From contig CAKZJF010000052.1 of the NCBI GenBank assembly GCA_936941205.1, forward strand, positions 1 through 33,094: DNA of 33,094 nucleotides, read 5' to 3'. A program made the translations under genes and the position numbers. Below, piece by piece: positions 8,709 through 16,080 of this stretch (position 1 is the stretch's first letter; each line of letters opens with the position of its first letter). The notes beneath the pieces were generated by a model, which did not search any database, was not told where the DNA came from, and saw nothing but the letters and a program-made list of their open reading frames with translations. Source of the stretch: an uncultured Candidatus Altimarinota bacterium (GTDB taxonomy: Bacteria; Patescibacteriota; Gracilibacteria; BD1-5; UBA2023).

Positions 8709-8924
8709 TCATGCCGAACGCTCTTCAGTGCTCACCAGAGATGCGATGTTTTGGGCATCTGGAGGCAGGGGTGAATTGACCGGAACAATAGTTCCTGTGC
8801 CGGCAATCTTCACTTCCGTCCCTTTCAGGGCGGTTTGCGTTTTTTCAAGGACACCAGCATCAAGCGGTTTACGCTTTCCGGAGGTGCCATAGTGCTTGTC
8901 GATGTCGTCAAGTGTGAGTCCCAT
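8709..8924 (-). CDS. Small 71-residue protein of the E1/E2 block, ending in TGA
   Basis: The protein starts MGLTLDDIDKHYGTSGKRK and ends SLVSTEERSA. The start has a textbook AAGGAG site. The middle (TEVKIAGTGTIVPV) looks like beta strands; no transmembrane segment or known domain is recognised. The only stop that ends it at a gene-like length is TGA at 8709-8711. With UGA = Gly it would continue through GSKGAG... to a TAA at 8580-8582, gaining 43 residues and overlapping the E1 start by 50 nt. The extended part looks like read-through of an intergenic region, not protein. The gene therefore looks standard-code. Its place between E2 and E1 makes it a candidate modifier, substrate or regulator. 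It has no C-terminal Gly-Gly in the standard reading, so I do not call it ubiquitin-like. Confidence 0.6.
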   Translation of the reverse strand: MGLTLDDIDKHYGTSGKRKPLDAGVLEKTQTALKGTEVKIAGTGTIVPVNSPLPPDAQNIASLVSTEERSA

Positions 8925-8959
8925 GATGTGCTCCTTCTTAAAAATGCACGGTTAAAAAA

Positions 8960-9427
8960 TTAATGCTCTGGCAGAGGCCAAGATTTTGTGGCTCGCCAGA
9001 TTTCCAGGGCATGAAACCACTTCGCTGCGAAATGAACCATCGTGACGGATGAGAGGTTGGGATTCCAACCTTGCCCAATCTTGTCATCTGGTTGAATAAC
9101 ACAGAGATGAAGTTCCCCATCCTTGTAAGTGCCACGAGTATGTTTCGTTCCGCTGTCGTCCCAGAGTTTGATGATATCCGGATCGAGTGCCACCGGAATC
9201 GGTGGTACCATCGGATAATCCTCTGGAAAATAAACGCGCATGCGGTACGCATTTTTCTGGGCAGTTACGATGAATCCCTCCATGTAGAGAGTATCTCCAT
9301 CGCAGATGTTGAATTCAAAATGAGGATACGTTGCTGCCATCTTCTCCATTTCATACCGGAGACGACGAATGCCGCGTTCCTCCCCATACTTCTTTACCCA
9401 ATTGGGTGGTACAAATTTTTTTGCCAT
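8960..9427 (-). CDS. E2-like (UBC-fold) protein with candidate catalytic cysteine
   Basis: The predicted protein has 155 residues, about the size of a ubiquitin-conjugating enzyme. It shows the E2 layout: an N-terminal helix (GIRRLRYEMEKMAATYP), a beta meander with DGDTLYMEGFI and AYRMRVYFPEDYPMVPP (residues 60-76, the FPxxYPxxPP signature of E2), a linker, then GELHLCV with Cys109 at the position of the active-site cysteine, followed by GQGWNPNLSSVT and a C-terminal helix (MVHFAAKWFHALEIW). It has a strong AGGAGA ribosome-binding site, and none of its glycines is TGA. It belongs with the prokaryotic E2-like families found beside ThiF/E1 genes. It would receive the activated modifier from the E1-like protein. 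That last point is inference. Confidence 0.85.
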   Translation of the reverse strand: MAKKFVPPNWVKKYGEERGIRRLRYEMEKMAATYPHFEFNICDGDTLYMEGFIVTAQKNAYRMRVYFPEDYPMVPPIPVALDPDIIKLWDDSGTKHTRGTYKDGELHLCVIQPDDKIGQGWNPNLSSVTMVHFAAKWFHALEIWRATKSWPLPEH

Positions 9428-9444
9428 GATACTTTCTCCTAGGT

Positions 9445-9927
9445 TTATGGCGAATATACATGAAACTGTTCCCCATCAAAGTGGACACAGGCTTGATGAG
9501 TAAACTGCCCGGTTTGGATCCAACCTTCGTAGGCTGCGAGCCACCGTGCAGTCAGGTAAAACATGCTTATGCCCGTTATTTCGGATTGCTCCTCAACCGA
9601 GTAAAGATATGGAGTGATTTGTACCCCATTCATGTTTATACCTTGGGTATAGGGAATTCCCCTTTGTACAAAGGTAACGAAAACGGATTGCTCCTTGATG
9701 ATGGTAAAGGGTGGTGAATTCGGATAATTCTCCGGAAAACAGATGCGAAGCAGATACGAATTCCCTGAAGCAAGTTCAAGTGATCCTTCTGCAAACATCA
9801 TCCCAGTATCTTCCAGAACACGATAGCTAAAGGCAGGAAAATTTGCTATTGCAGCAACCTCCTGTCTTAAGCGATCAATGCTTTGACTATCCTCGTCCTG
9901 TACCCAGTTTGGCATGGTACGAGTCAT
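9445..9927 (-). CDS. Second E2-like protein, lacking the active-site cysteine
   Basis: The predicted protein has 160 residues and aligns by eye along its length with its neighbour. Shared points are PNWV, RLRQEVAAIANFPAF, a G-M-MFAEGSLELASGNSYLLR strand pair, and FPENYPNSPP at 64-73. The C-terminal helix MFYLTARWLAAYEGW matches MVHFAAKWFHALEIW. Where the neighbour has HLCV, this protein reads TPYLYS, so no cysteine is present. It is therefore probably a non-catalytic E2 variant, analogous in logic to eukaryotic UEV proteins, which pair with an active E2. It has a strong GGAGG ribosome-binding site and a 17-nt gap to the active E2-like gene. No TGA codon is used. It looks like a tandem duplication followed by divergence. 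Confidence 0.8.
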   Translation of the reverse strand: MTRTMPNWVQDEDSQSIDRLRQEVAAIANFPAFSYRVLEDTGMMFAEGSLELASGNSYLLRICFPENYPNSPPFTIIKEQSVFVTFVQRGIPYTQGINMNGVQITPYLYSVEEQSEITGISMFYLTARWLAAYEGWIQTGQFTHQACVHFDGEQFHVYSP

Positions 9928-9945
9928 AATTTCCTCCAGTCTTAG

Positions 9946-10647
9946 TTAAACGATATCCTCAGGAATGACCCCATTATCACGGGGATTATTTACACCAGGT
10001 CGACCAATAGCTGGACGTGTATGGCGTTGATTTGTGGGTGTACTTGCTTGCCTCGGAGGAGGGGTTGCTTGTACATTCTCCCGATTCTGAGCCATGAAAG
10101 GCTGATTTCGCCTCTCAAACTCAGTAGGTGTTCCTGTATGGATAACAGTAGTACCTGAACCTCGTGAAGAATTACTACTTTTATCACCGATAATACCAGC
10201 GATAATAGCAATAATAAGGATACCACCGACGATTTTCCAGAGAGAAAAACCGCTCTTCTCTTCAGGAGGTTTATTTCCTGTAGAAGTCGATGATTCGCTT
10301 GCTTGTTGACGTGCCTGATCGGCCGCAATAGCTGCTGCTTCACTTTTCCTTTGAGTATTTTCGATTTCAGAACGCGCCATCTTCAGTTTTTCGATGTGTG
10401 TATTCAGGGCACGGACTCGCTCTTGAATGTTCTTGAGCTCATCCATGTCTTGTTCCGGGTTATTGGATGATTCGATTTTCTCCACTAGATTGTTCGCCAA
10501 TGCTTTGAGACGAACCTTGTCTTGTTCGATGCTTGTGATCTCTCCTGTGATGCTTTCAATAGTTGCTGCTGATACCTCATATGGAAAGAGGAACCAGACA
10601 GCAAACATGATAGCGAAGAGAGAATGGATTATCGTGTTTTGCCGCAT
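9946..10647 (-). CDS. Membrane-anchored coiled-coil protein of the E1/E2 block
   Basis: The predicted protein has 233 residues from the ATG at 10647, which has an AAGGAG site; a TTG 15 nt upstream would include that site in the coding part, so it is rejected. Residues 1-28 look like a cleavable signal peptide (cleavage near EVSA-A). A charged coiled coil follows at about 35-120 (heptads in EITSIEQDKVRLKALANNLV and IQERVRALNTHIEKLKMAR). A second membrane segment lies at about 136-154 (LWKIVGGILIIAIIAGIIG), and then a Ser/Pro/Asn/Arg-rich, probably disordered tail to the end. No TGA codon is used for Gly. It is not recognised as a known family. Its place in the operon suggests an envelope anchor or target of the conjugation system. 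Confidence 0.7.
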   Translation of the reverse strand: MRQNTIIHSLFAIMFAVWFLFPYEVSAATIESITGEITSIEQDKVRLKALANNLVEKIESSNNPEQDMDELKNIQERVRALNTHIEKLKMARSEIENTQRKSEAAAIAADQARQQASESSTSTGNKPPEEKSGFSLWKIVGGILIIAIIAGIIGDKSSNSSRGSGTTVIHTGTPTEFERRNQPFMAQNRENVQATPPPRQASTPTNQRHTRPAIGRPGVNNPRDNGVIPEDIV

Positions 10648-10672
10648 GATTTTCTCCTTCAAGATGCATGGG

Positions 10673-11089
10673 TTACATGGATTGGATGGATTGATTGAGT
10701 TCGAGAGCCTTCTTTTTCAAGAGTTTTCTCTTCTCTTCCTGATCGGTGAAGCTAAGGTTTTTATTTTCATGTTTACACATGCCACGCTTCCATGCCTCAT
10801 TAGCATTTTCACGACGTTCACATACACCAGTCAGGTTGCCTTTTGACCACTTTCCTCGGTAACTGATACCACTGGGAAATGTATAGGTACCTTCACCATC
10901 ACGTTGGCTATCCGAAAATGAGCCACTATAAATATGTTTATCACCATACTCCTTTGTTCCATATCCATTGACGCAGTTTCCACTCTTACATGAGCGGTCT
11001 TTTATCGGTTCGGAATATTTCTGCTCTGGAGTACTCGAACAACCAATGATGGACACAAGTATCAGGCCGATAACGAGAATTTGTTTCAT
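10673..11089 (-). CDS. Lipoprotein with MORN-like repeats
   Basis: The predicted protein has 138 residues. It starts MKQILVIGLILVSIIGC, a lipoprotein signal with Cys17 as the lipidated residue. The middle (about 40-88) holds two to three MORN-type units: NGYGTKEYGDKHIYSGSF, DGEGTYTFPSGISYRGKW and a partial KGNLTG. The C-terminal part is lysine-rich and helical. MORN repeats often bind lipids or act as protein-interaction surfaces. It has a TAGGAG ribosome-binding site, and the gaps to its neighbours are 9 and 25 nt, so it belongs to the same transcript as the E2-like genes. About fourteen glycines, none TGA. The family call is good; the role is unknown. Confidence 0.78.
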   Translation of the reverse strand: MKQILVIGLILVSIIGCSSTPEQKYSEPIKDRSCKSGNCVNGYGTKEYGDKHIYSGSFSDSQRDGEGTYTFPSGISYRGKWSKGNLTGVCERRENANEAWKRGMCKHENKNLSFTDQEEKRKLLKKKALELNQSIQSM

Positions 11090-11098
11090 GATGAACTC

Positions 11099-11620
11099 CT
11101 AAAGATGGTTTTGCCGTAGTTTCGAAAAAATGACAGGAAGATATTCTGCGGTGAGTGCTATCTGGTTATCCGGATACATCACTCGCAGGAGCTTCTCGTA
11201 GGTGAGTTCAATGGTTTCACCCGTAGCTATGAAAAGAAATATTCTTGCTTTTCCTTCGGTGGGATGAACATAGAACGAAAGTGTCCTAATATCTTGCCTC
11301 CAGAAATCACTTGAAATATTGAGATTATACCAGTCTTCATTTTGAAAGCGAACAGCTTTCTCGATGCTTTGAGGCATGTCTTTCTTCTCGAGAGCCATCT
11401 TGCGAACACGTTCCAAGAAACGGTAGTGCTTTTGGCGCGGAGTGTTCCAAGGGAGGGTGACGATGAGAATGATTCCACGGATTGCAGTTTTTGCTATCCA
11501 TGAAAAAATAAGCAGCAAAGAAATCAAGAGAGCATTTCTCGTAGCGTGTTTGCCACGCAGAAAGATGCTTGCAAAGATTTCAGAGGCTGCACTGGCTTTG
11601 AAATATTTCATGAAGCCCAT
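11099..11620 (-). CDS. Hypothetical membrane protein, first gene of the no-TGA block
   Basis: The predicted protein has 173 residues. An N-terminal amphipathic stretch is followed by one or two membrane segments at about 28-56 (NALLISLLLIFSWIAKTAIRGIILIVTLPW). After it comes a soluble, mixed domain of about 115 residues. Motifs such as FWRQDIRTLSFYVHPTEGKARIFLFI and LTYEKLLRVMYPDNQIALTAEYL do not match a family I know. The ATG at 11620 has an AAAGGAA site 9 nt upstream, and the stop is TAG. It starts the leftward block; its promoter must lie in the 124-nt gap after the JAMM gene, or it is carried on the JAMM transcript. Confidence 0.7.
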   Translation of the reverse strand: MGFMKYFKASAASEIFASIFLRGKHATRNALLISLLLIFSWIAKTAIRGIILIVTLPWNTPRQKHYRFLERVRKMALEKKDMPQSIEKAVRFQNEDWYNLNISSDFWRQDIRTLSFYVHPTEGKARIFLFIATGETIELTYEKLLRVMYPDNQIALTAEYLPVIFSKLRQNHL

Positions 11621-11683
11621 GATGTCTTTCCTTTCTGTCGTATGCAGATGTTAAAGGGCAAACTCCGATACTTACGTGCCGAA

Positions 11684-11716
11684 GAGAGGATACAAGAATT
11701 TTGCTTCTATCCTCTC
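11684..11716. other. Inverted repeat ahead of the no-TGA block
   Basis: Perfect 9-bp arms GAGAGGATA (11684-11692) and TATCCTCTC (11708-11716) flank a 15-nt spacer. It lies in the gap between the JAMM gene and the first gene of the no-TGA block. There is no T-run on either strand, so an operator or a weak attenuator is more likely than a terminator. Confidence 0.45.
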
Positions 11717-11744
11717 CAATGCAAGTAAATATTCTTTTGAGGAG

Positions 11745-13355
11745 CTATATTATACGTACATTGAGTGGAATGAGGTCCTCGATTCTATAGTTTTTATTTT
11801 CTGTATTGCGGTGTATCTTCCAGAAATACATAATATAATCACGACTTCATTTGTATTCTGAAGATCGGAATATAATCGAATTTGAAGGCTTATTTCTTTC
11901 ATTGATTGTTGAATTTCTTGGAAGTTCATTGACGATTCACCAGGTGAGAACTTGAAGGTTTGGCTGACGCTCAAATCTTCCTCGTCACATGGACATGTGA
12001 TTGATGTCTCATCCACTTGGATGATAGAGTCCTCCAGGATGTTTGTGCCAATTATAATAATTGATGGCACCATCCATAATGATGGTTTTTTTCACTCCAG
12101 ATTGTAAATAGGTATTTACTTGTTTTTTTAACAGAATATTTGCTTCCTGCGTTCAGAATGTCTGAAAGAGTGAATGTGTCTTATTTCGTGCAAAGTAGTC
12201 AGATCATTTTTTTCCAACGACCGCAAATTCAGCTCCACTTAATTCCATTTCATCAAGCGTTGGATTTGCTAGATGTTCTAATTGCAAGATTCCATTTTTT
12301 ATTCCATAGCAACTCTGAAACCAGTATCCGCCAGTTTCAGTTCCATGACTGAGAACATACGGATCTTCCAACTGTCGGTATATAGATGTGAGGTTATTCT
12401 GGACAATCTCTACCGTATGAAGTGTGAGGAGTTCCTTATTTTTTATAACATCACGTTCTATGAGTGCTTGATGATACATTGCTTCAAACACTATTCAGAT
12501 ATCCTCCAAAGGAAGTACTCTATGGAGAGTAGTATATTTTTCTTTTATACCATCGATCCAAGTAAAACGAACGGAAATATTTCCATGCACATCTTCCTCA
12601 AACAGAGTCATAAATAACCCATGGTATGTTTGTTTTGTAAAAACAATACATTTCTCTCCATTTTCTTCAATATGGGAATCTTTTAGGTCGATAATAAAAC
12701 CAAATTCCTCAATCACTATATCTTTTAGATGATGGAATCGTTCTGCATTTTTGGAAAGTGTTTCTGGAGATTTTTCTTCCTCATTTCATTCCGTTCATAC
12801 CATGTCTCCCTCATCCTTTGCATGAAGAATAACCTCTTTATTGTTTCTTGCTAACTCATCAGCTCTTTCCTTTTCTCGCATGATACGATACGCATTATCT
12901 TTTCGTCTTTTTAATATCCATCCAAGACTCCCCAAAACTCCAACTGCCACCCCACTGGCTCAGAGGATACTGAGAATTCCATAGGGATCATGGAAGGTTT
13001 CTATTTTTTTTGATTGATGGGATGTTTGAGGAGAATTTCTCGGAATGAATGGGGTCTTTTGTCCTTCACTTCAATTGATTTTATTTCTTTTTTCACGAAC
13101 TGTTTCCGAATGTTCGGTGGTAGTATCATTTGATGGATGTATCACTTGGTTTCATGTTGATACTTCTGGAGAATTTGTTTCTGAAAGAACATAGGCCCTT
13201 TCGGTTACTATTTGAATTTGTGCTTCTGTAGATTTTTGATTACCCGGATTCACTACCGTTTGTTCATGAGTAATAATTCAGAGTTCTTTCATGGGTATAA
13301 TAATTCAGTTTTCGAGTAAAATGGATTTCTCAGGGGTAAAAGTATATGTATGCAT
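11745..13355 (-). CDS. Membrane-anchored protein with a C-terminal JAMM (JAB/MPN+) signature
   Basis: The predicted protein has 536 residues and is visible only if TGA = Gly; at least ten glycines are TGA. Residues 1-125 are polar and probably disordered or surface-exposed. A membrane segment lies at about 126-148 (GILSILGASGVAVGVLGSLGW). A charged helix and a mixed domain follow to about 365. The C-terminal part contains MELSGAEF (Glu371 or Glu376 as the upstream acid), then NWHKHPGGLYHPSGGDI, an exact HxH-x7-S-x2-D match with His437, His439, Ser447 and Asp450. This is the zinc site of JAMM isopeptidases, which remove ubiquitin-like proteins. The sequence after about residue 455 is less convincing as a fold. 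The gene stops at a TAG and is followed in the same direction by the E1/E2 block. Start choice is moderate: the ribosome-binding site is weak. Confidence 0.72.
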
Positions 13356-13526
13356 CCTTTGAATCTTGAGAGTGCAACAAAAACATCTATACTTTATTTG
13401 ATGAGAAAAGATCAACTTGTATTTTTGTATTATTTTCTAGATTCTAATAAAAGAATTTAATTTGTCAATCAGTTATATTTACTTTTTCCGATATATACGC
13501 ATGATAATAATAGTATATAAATTGGT

Positions 13527-13554
13527 TTGACAGGATATCCGACAAATATAAACT
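13527..13554 (+). promoter_or_regulatory. Candidate promoter for the histidine kinase gene
   Basis: A consensus TTGACA (13527-13532) is followed by TATAAACT (13547-13554), spaced 14 nt from the TATAAA or 16 nt from the TAAACT reading. It lies about 30 nt ahead of the TTG start. The 227-nt gap between the JAMM gene and this gene holds nothing else I can support. Confidence 0.5.
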
Positions 13555-13582
13555 ATGCCTTATCCATTATTAGGTTCTTTAT

Positions 13583-14917
13583 TTGAAACTCGCACACAAA
13601 ATCCCTGTTGTTACAGGGCTCATCTTATTTACAACGATTTGTATCAATATTCTTGGACTGAATATTTTTACGAGTCGTGGGTTTGTTGAATACAGTGAAT
13701 CCGTAAAAAATACCGATAATACCTCACTTGATATTGATCTTATTTCAACGATTCTCAAGTCTGATAAGCTCGATACAAAAACTCGAGAAGAATATGAACA
13801 AATCCTCAAGGAGCTATCTATGATATCAGGAAATCTCGAGAATATTTCTGAAGACCCATCGGCTTATGTTGATACAGAATCTCCCGTAGATCGAAAAAAT
13901 ATCCTTGATATCGGAAAAAAGAGTTCCACCCTTGGAAGTTTTAAGCTTTTGATAGATACATTTTTTTCTATAACGCGCATTGATACCTCTACTCCGGAAG
14001 GGGCATTTCTCTATTCTACTCTTGGAAAGATGCTTCTCTTGAATCTTATATGGACGATCTGTATAGGAATTATTTACTTTTTCTGGATACGGAAGGTATT
14101 TTTTCCTGTACAGACAGTGACTGAAAATCTGAATCGTATTATTCATAAATGAGAGTATACCACGATACCATACAATGCAAATGATGAATTCACGGCTCTT
14201 GTAACCATGATTAATAATCTCAATAAAAGTCTTTCCATTCAAGAAAAAATACGAAGTGATTTCTTATCGGATTTTAGTCATGAAGTGCGTACTCCGATTA
14301 CTGCTGTGAAATGTTATATCGAAGGTATTGAAGATGGAGTTATCAAGATGAACACGGAAACAGTATCCCTTCTCAAGAATGAACTGGATCGGCTCGCTGA
14401 TATTACAGAGTGAGTAATGAACTATGAGAAACTCACCTATACCCATGAAGAGAAAATTCATGTAGAAAGGTTTGCTCCTTATAAAATGCTGGAGCATATA
14501 ATCTCTGAATACTCTCCACAGCTTGCTGGTACAAAGCAAACAATACTCCACTCAATTCCCCCATCTTTTACCCTTACCATGGATAAAATGATGCTTTCAC
14601 AGATTCTCCATAATGTCGTTTCCAATTTTATAAAATATGCTGGAAATGGATCTATTCTGAAAATTTCTTGAGAAAAAACAAAAGAGTATACGTATTTTAC
14701 TTTTACTGACGATGGAGTTGGGGTTCCGAGAGAAGAACTTCCCTACTTAAAAGAACGTTTTTATCGACTTGATAAGGCTCGTACTCGTACAAAAACGGTA
14801 TCTATGGGGATTGGACTTTCTATTATCGAAAAAATTGCACGATTACATGGTGGAGAGTGTACTATCGATGTTCCGGATGATGGTGGTTTTCAGATACAAC
14901 TGAGTGTTCGTCGATAG
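13583..14917 (+). CDS. Membrane sensor histidine kinase
   Basis: The predicted protein has 444 residues. Two membrane segments, at about 8-27 and 150-170, enclose an extracytoplasmic sensor region of about 120 residues. A HAMP-like linker follows (about 172-220). The kinase core has the H box SDFSHEVRTPITAVK with His233, the N box SQILHNVVSNFIKYAG, the G1 box TDDGVGVPREEL, the F box ERFYRLDKAR and the G2 box GIGLSIIEK. TGA encodes Gly at three in-frame places. The start is a TTG at 13583, because a TAG stops the frame at 13571-13573. It would phosphorylate a response regulator, but none lies next to it, so it is an orphan kinase here. The last 56 nt overlap the 3' end of the converging hypothetical gene. 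Confidence 0.93.
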
Positions 14918-15350
14918 GATGAGCAACGAGAGTAATGGGAGCTCATTGATCAGTCACATATTGTTGTCTTCTGTATAAATTCCCATAGAGCCATGGGTCC
15001 ATATTGCTCATTGGGAATGCAACTTCCTTACACCCTGGGACATCTTGTAAAATAATGGGAATATGTTTTGTAACTCATCGTCATCATGCAGGAAGATAAC
15101 GAGAGAAATAAAGACCCACATAGGTCCTTGCTTGTATAAGTTCAATGATTCCTTCTATTTGGCGTTTTTTTCCTCTTTCTAGGAGCAGAAAAACTCGACG
15201 ATTAGTACTGATATCCGTATCTATCCCTGTCAGATCAATATAAGGAAAATTCGATATTCACTCGTTTGACGGAGTTTTATTTCGGAGGGTTTTTATTATT
15301 CGAGGAATATCTTCAGAGGATGATAGGGAGAGGGTATCCCATTCAAGCAT
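14862..15350 (-). CDS. Hypothetical protein downstream of rsmI
   Basis: The predicted protein has 162 residues, and is open only with TGA = Gly (a run reads GGRG as TGA TGA CGA TGA). It begins MLEWDTLSLSSSEDIPRII, continues with IDLTGIDTDISTNRRVFLLLERGKKRQIEGIIELIQART, and has a mid-part with IPIILQDVPGCKEVAFPMSNMDPWLYGN. The composition and amphipathic helices look like a real cytoplasmic protein. The last 18 or so residues overlap the histidine kinase gene on the other strand and are His-rich, which may be the price of the overlap. Its ATG is 11 nt after the rsmI stop, so the two are co-transcribed. No family is recognised. Confidence 0.62.
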
Positions 15351-15361
15351 AAAAGGGAGAG

Positions 15362-16024
15362 TTAGAATACAAGAACAAATTCTCCTTTTACTTTTCACTC
15401 TCACTTGTAGTAGTCTCTTACTTCTGAAATGGTACCACGTTTAAATTCTTCAAATTTTTTGGTAATTTCACGACCCACAACGATGTGAAAATCAGATCCA
15501 AGATATTCTTCGAGTTCGGAAAGTGTTTTTTCGATACGATGAACGGATTCATATACTACAACCGTATATTGTTTATTTACGAGGGATTTTAACATGGTTT
15601 GTCGTCATTTCTTGACTGGAAGGAAGCCAAGATAGAGATACTGATGACAGTCAATTCCAGATGCAACCAATGCAGATAGTACAGCAGATGCGCCAGGAAC
15701 AGGAACAACTTCAATCCCCTCTTCTACTGCTTGTCGTATGAGTACAAAACCAGGATCCGATATTCCAGGAGTTCCAGCATCAGAAACAAGGGCAACGTGC
15801 TTTCCTTCTTTTAAAAGTTCTATAATTTTATCAGTTTTTGAAAAACCAGAATGTGAGTGGAATGACATCAAGCGTCCATTGTTGGCAATATCATAATAAC
15901 CAAGAAGCTGTCAGGTGACACGAGTATCTTCACAGGCTATATAATCCGCTTCCCTGAGTACTCGCATAGCTCGAAGAGTAATATCTTCAAGATTTCCAAT
16001 CGGGGTTGATACAATAGAAAGCAT
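15362..16024 (-). CDS. rsmI: 16S rRNA (cytidine-1402-2'-O)-methyltransferase
   Basis: The family methylates the 2'-OH of C1402 in the decoding centre of 16S rRNA using S-adenosylmethionine. The predicted protein has 220 residues, the short form of the family. It begins [19 protein letters not shown], continues with a CEDTRVTGQLL motif, then [28 protein letters not shown] (SAM-binding), [30 protein letters not shown]-type segment (TGA = G), [30 protein letters not shown], and ends with [10 protein letters not shown], the usual closing motif. Three TGA codons occur near the C-terminus, so a standard-code reading loses the final strand. It is followed by the 162-residue gene and preceded by a hypothetical gene. 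Confidence 0.95.
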
Positions 16025-16080
16025 GGTCGAATAATGAGAAAAAGTATAGGGTGAGTATAGTGATTTTTCATCAAAATACA

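Noticed and set aside
8709-8924. 71-residue protein as a ubiquitin-like modifier
   Set aside because: No beta-grasp pattern could be seen and there is no C-terminal Gly-Gly. Position alone is not enough to call it a modifier.
11750-12073. A 107-codon minus-strand frame (MVPSIIII...) free of all three standard stops
   Set aside because: It lies in another frame inside the long JAMM gene. The overlapping frame continues a certain upstream coding region, and holds an exact JAMM signature, so this is treated as a shadow. It remains possible that the last part of the JAMM frame is disturbed and this frame is used after a shift.
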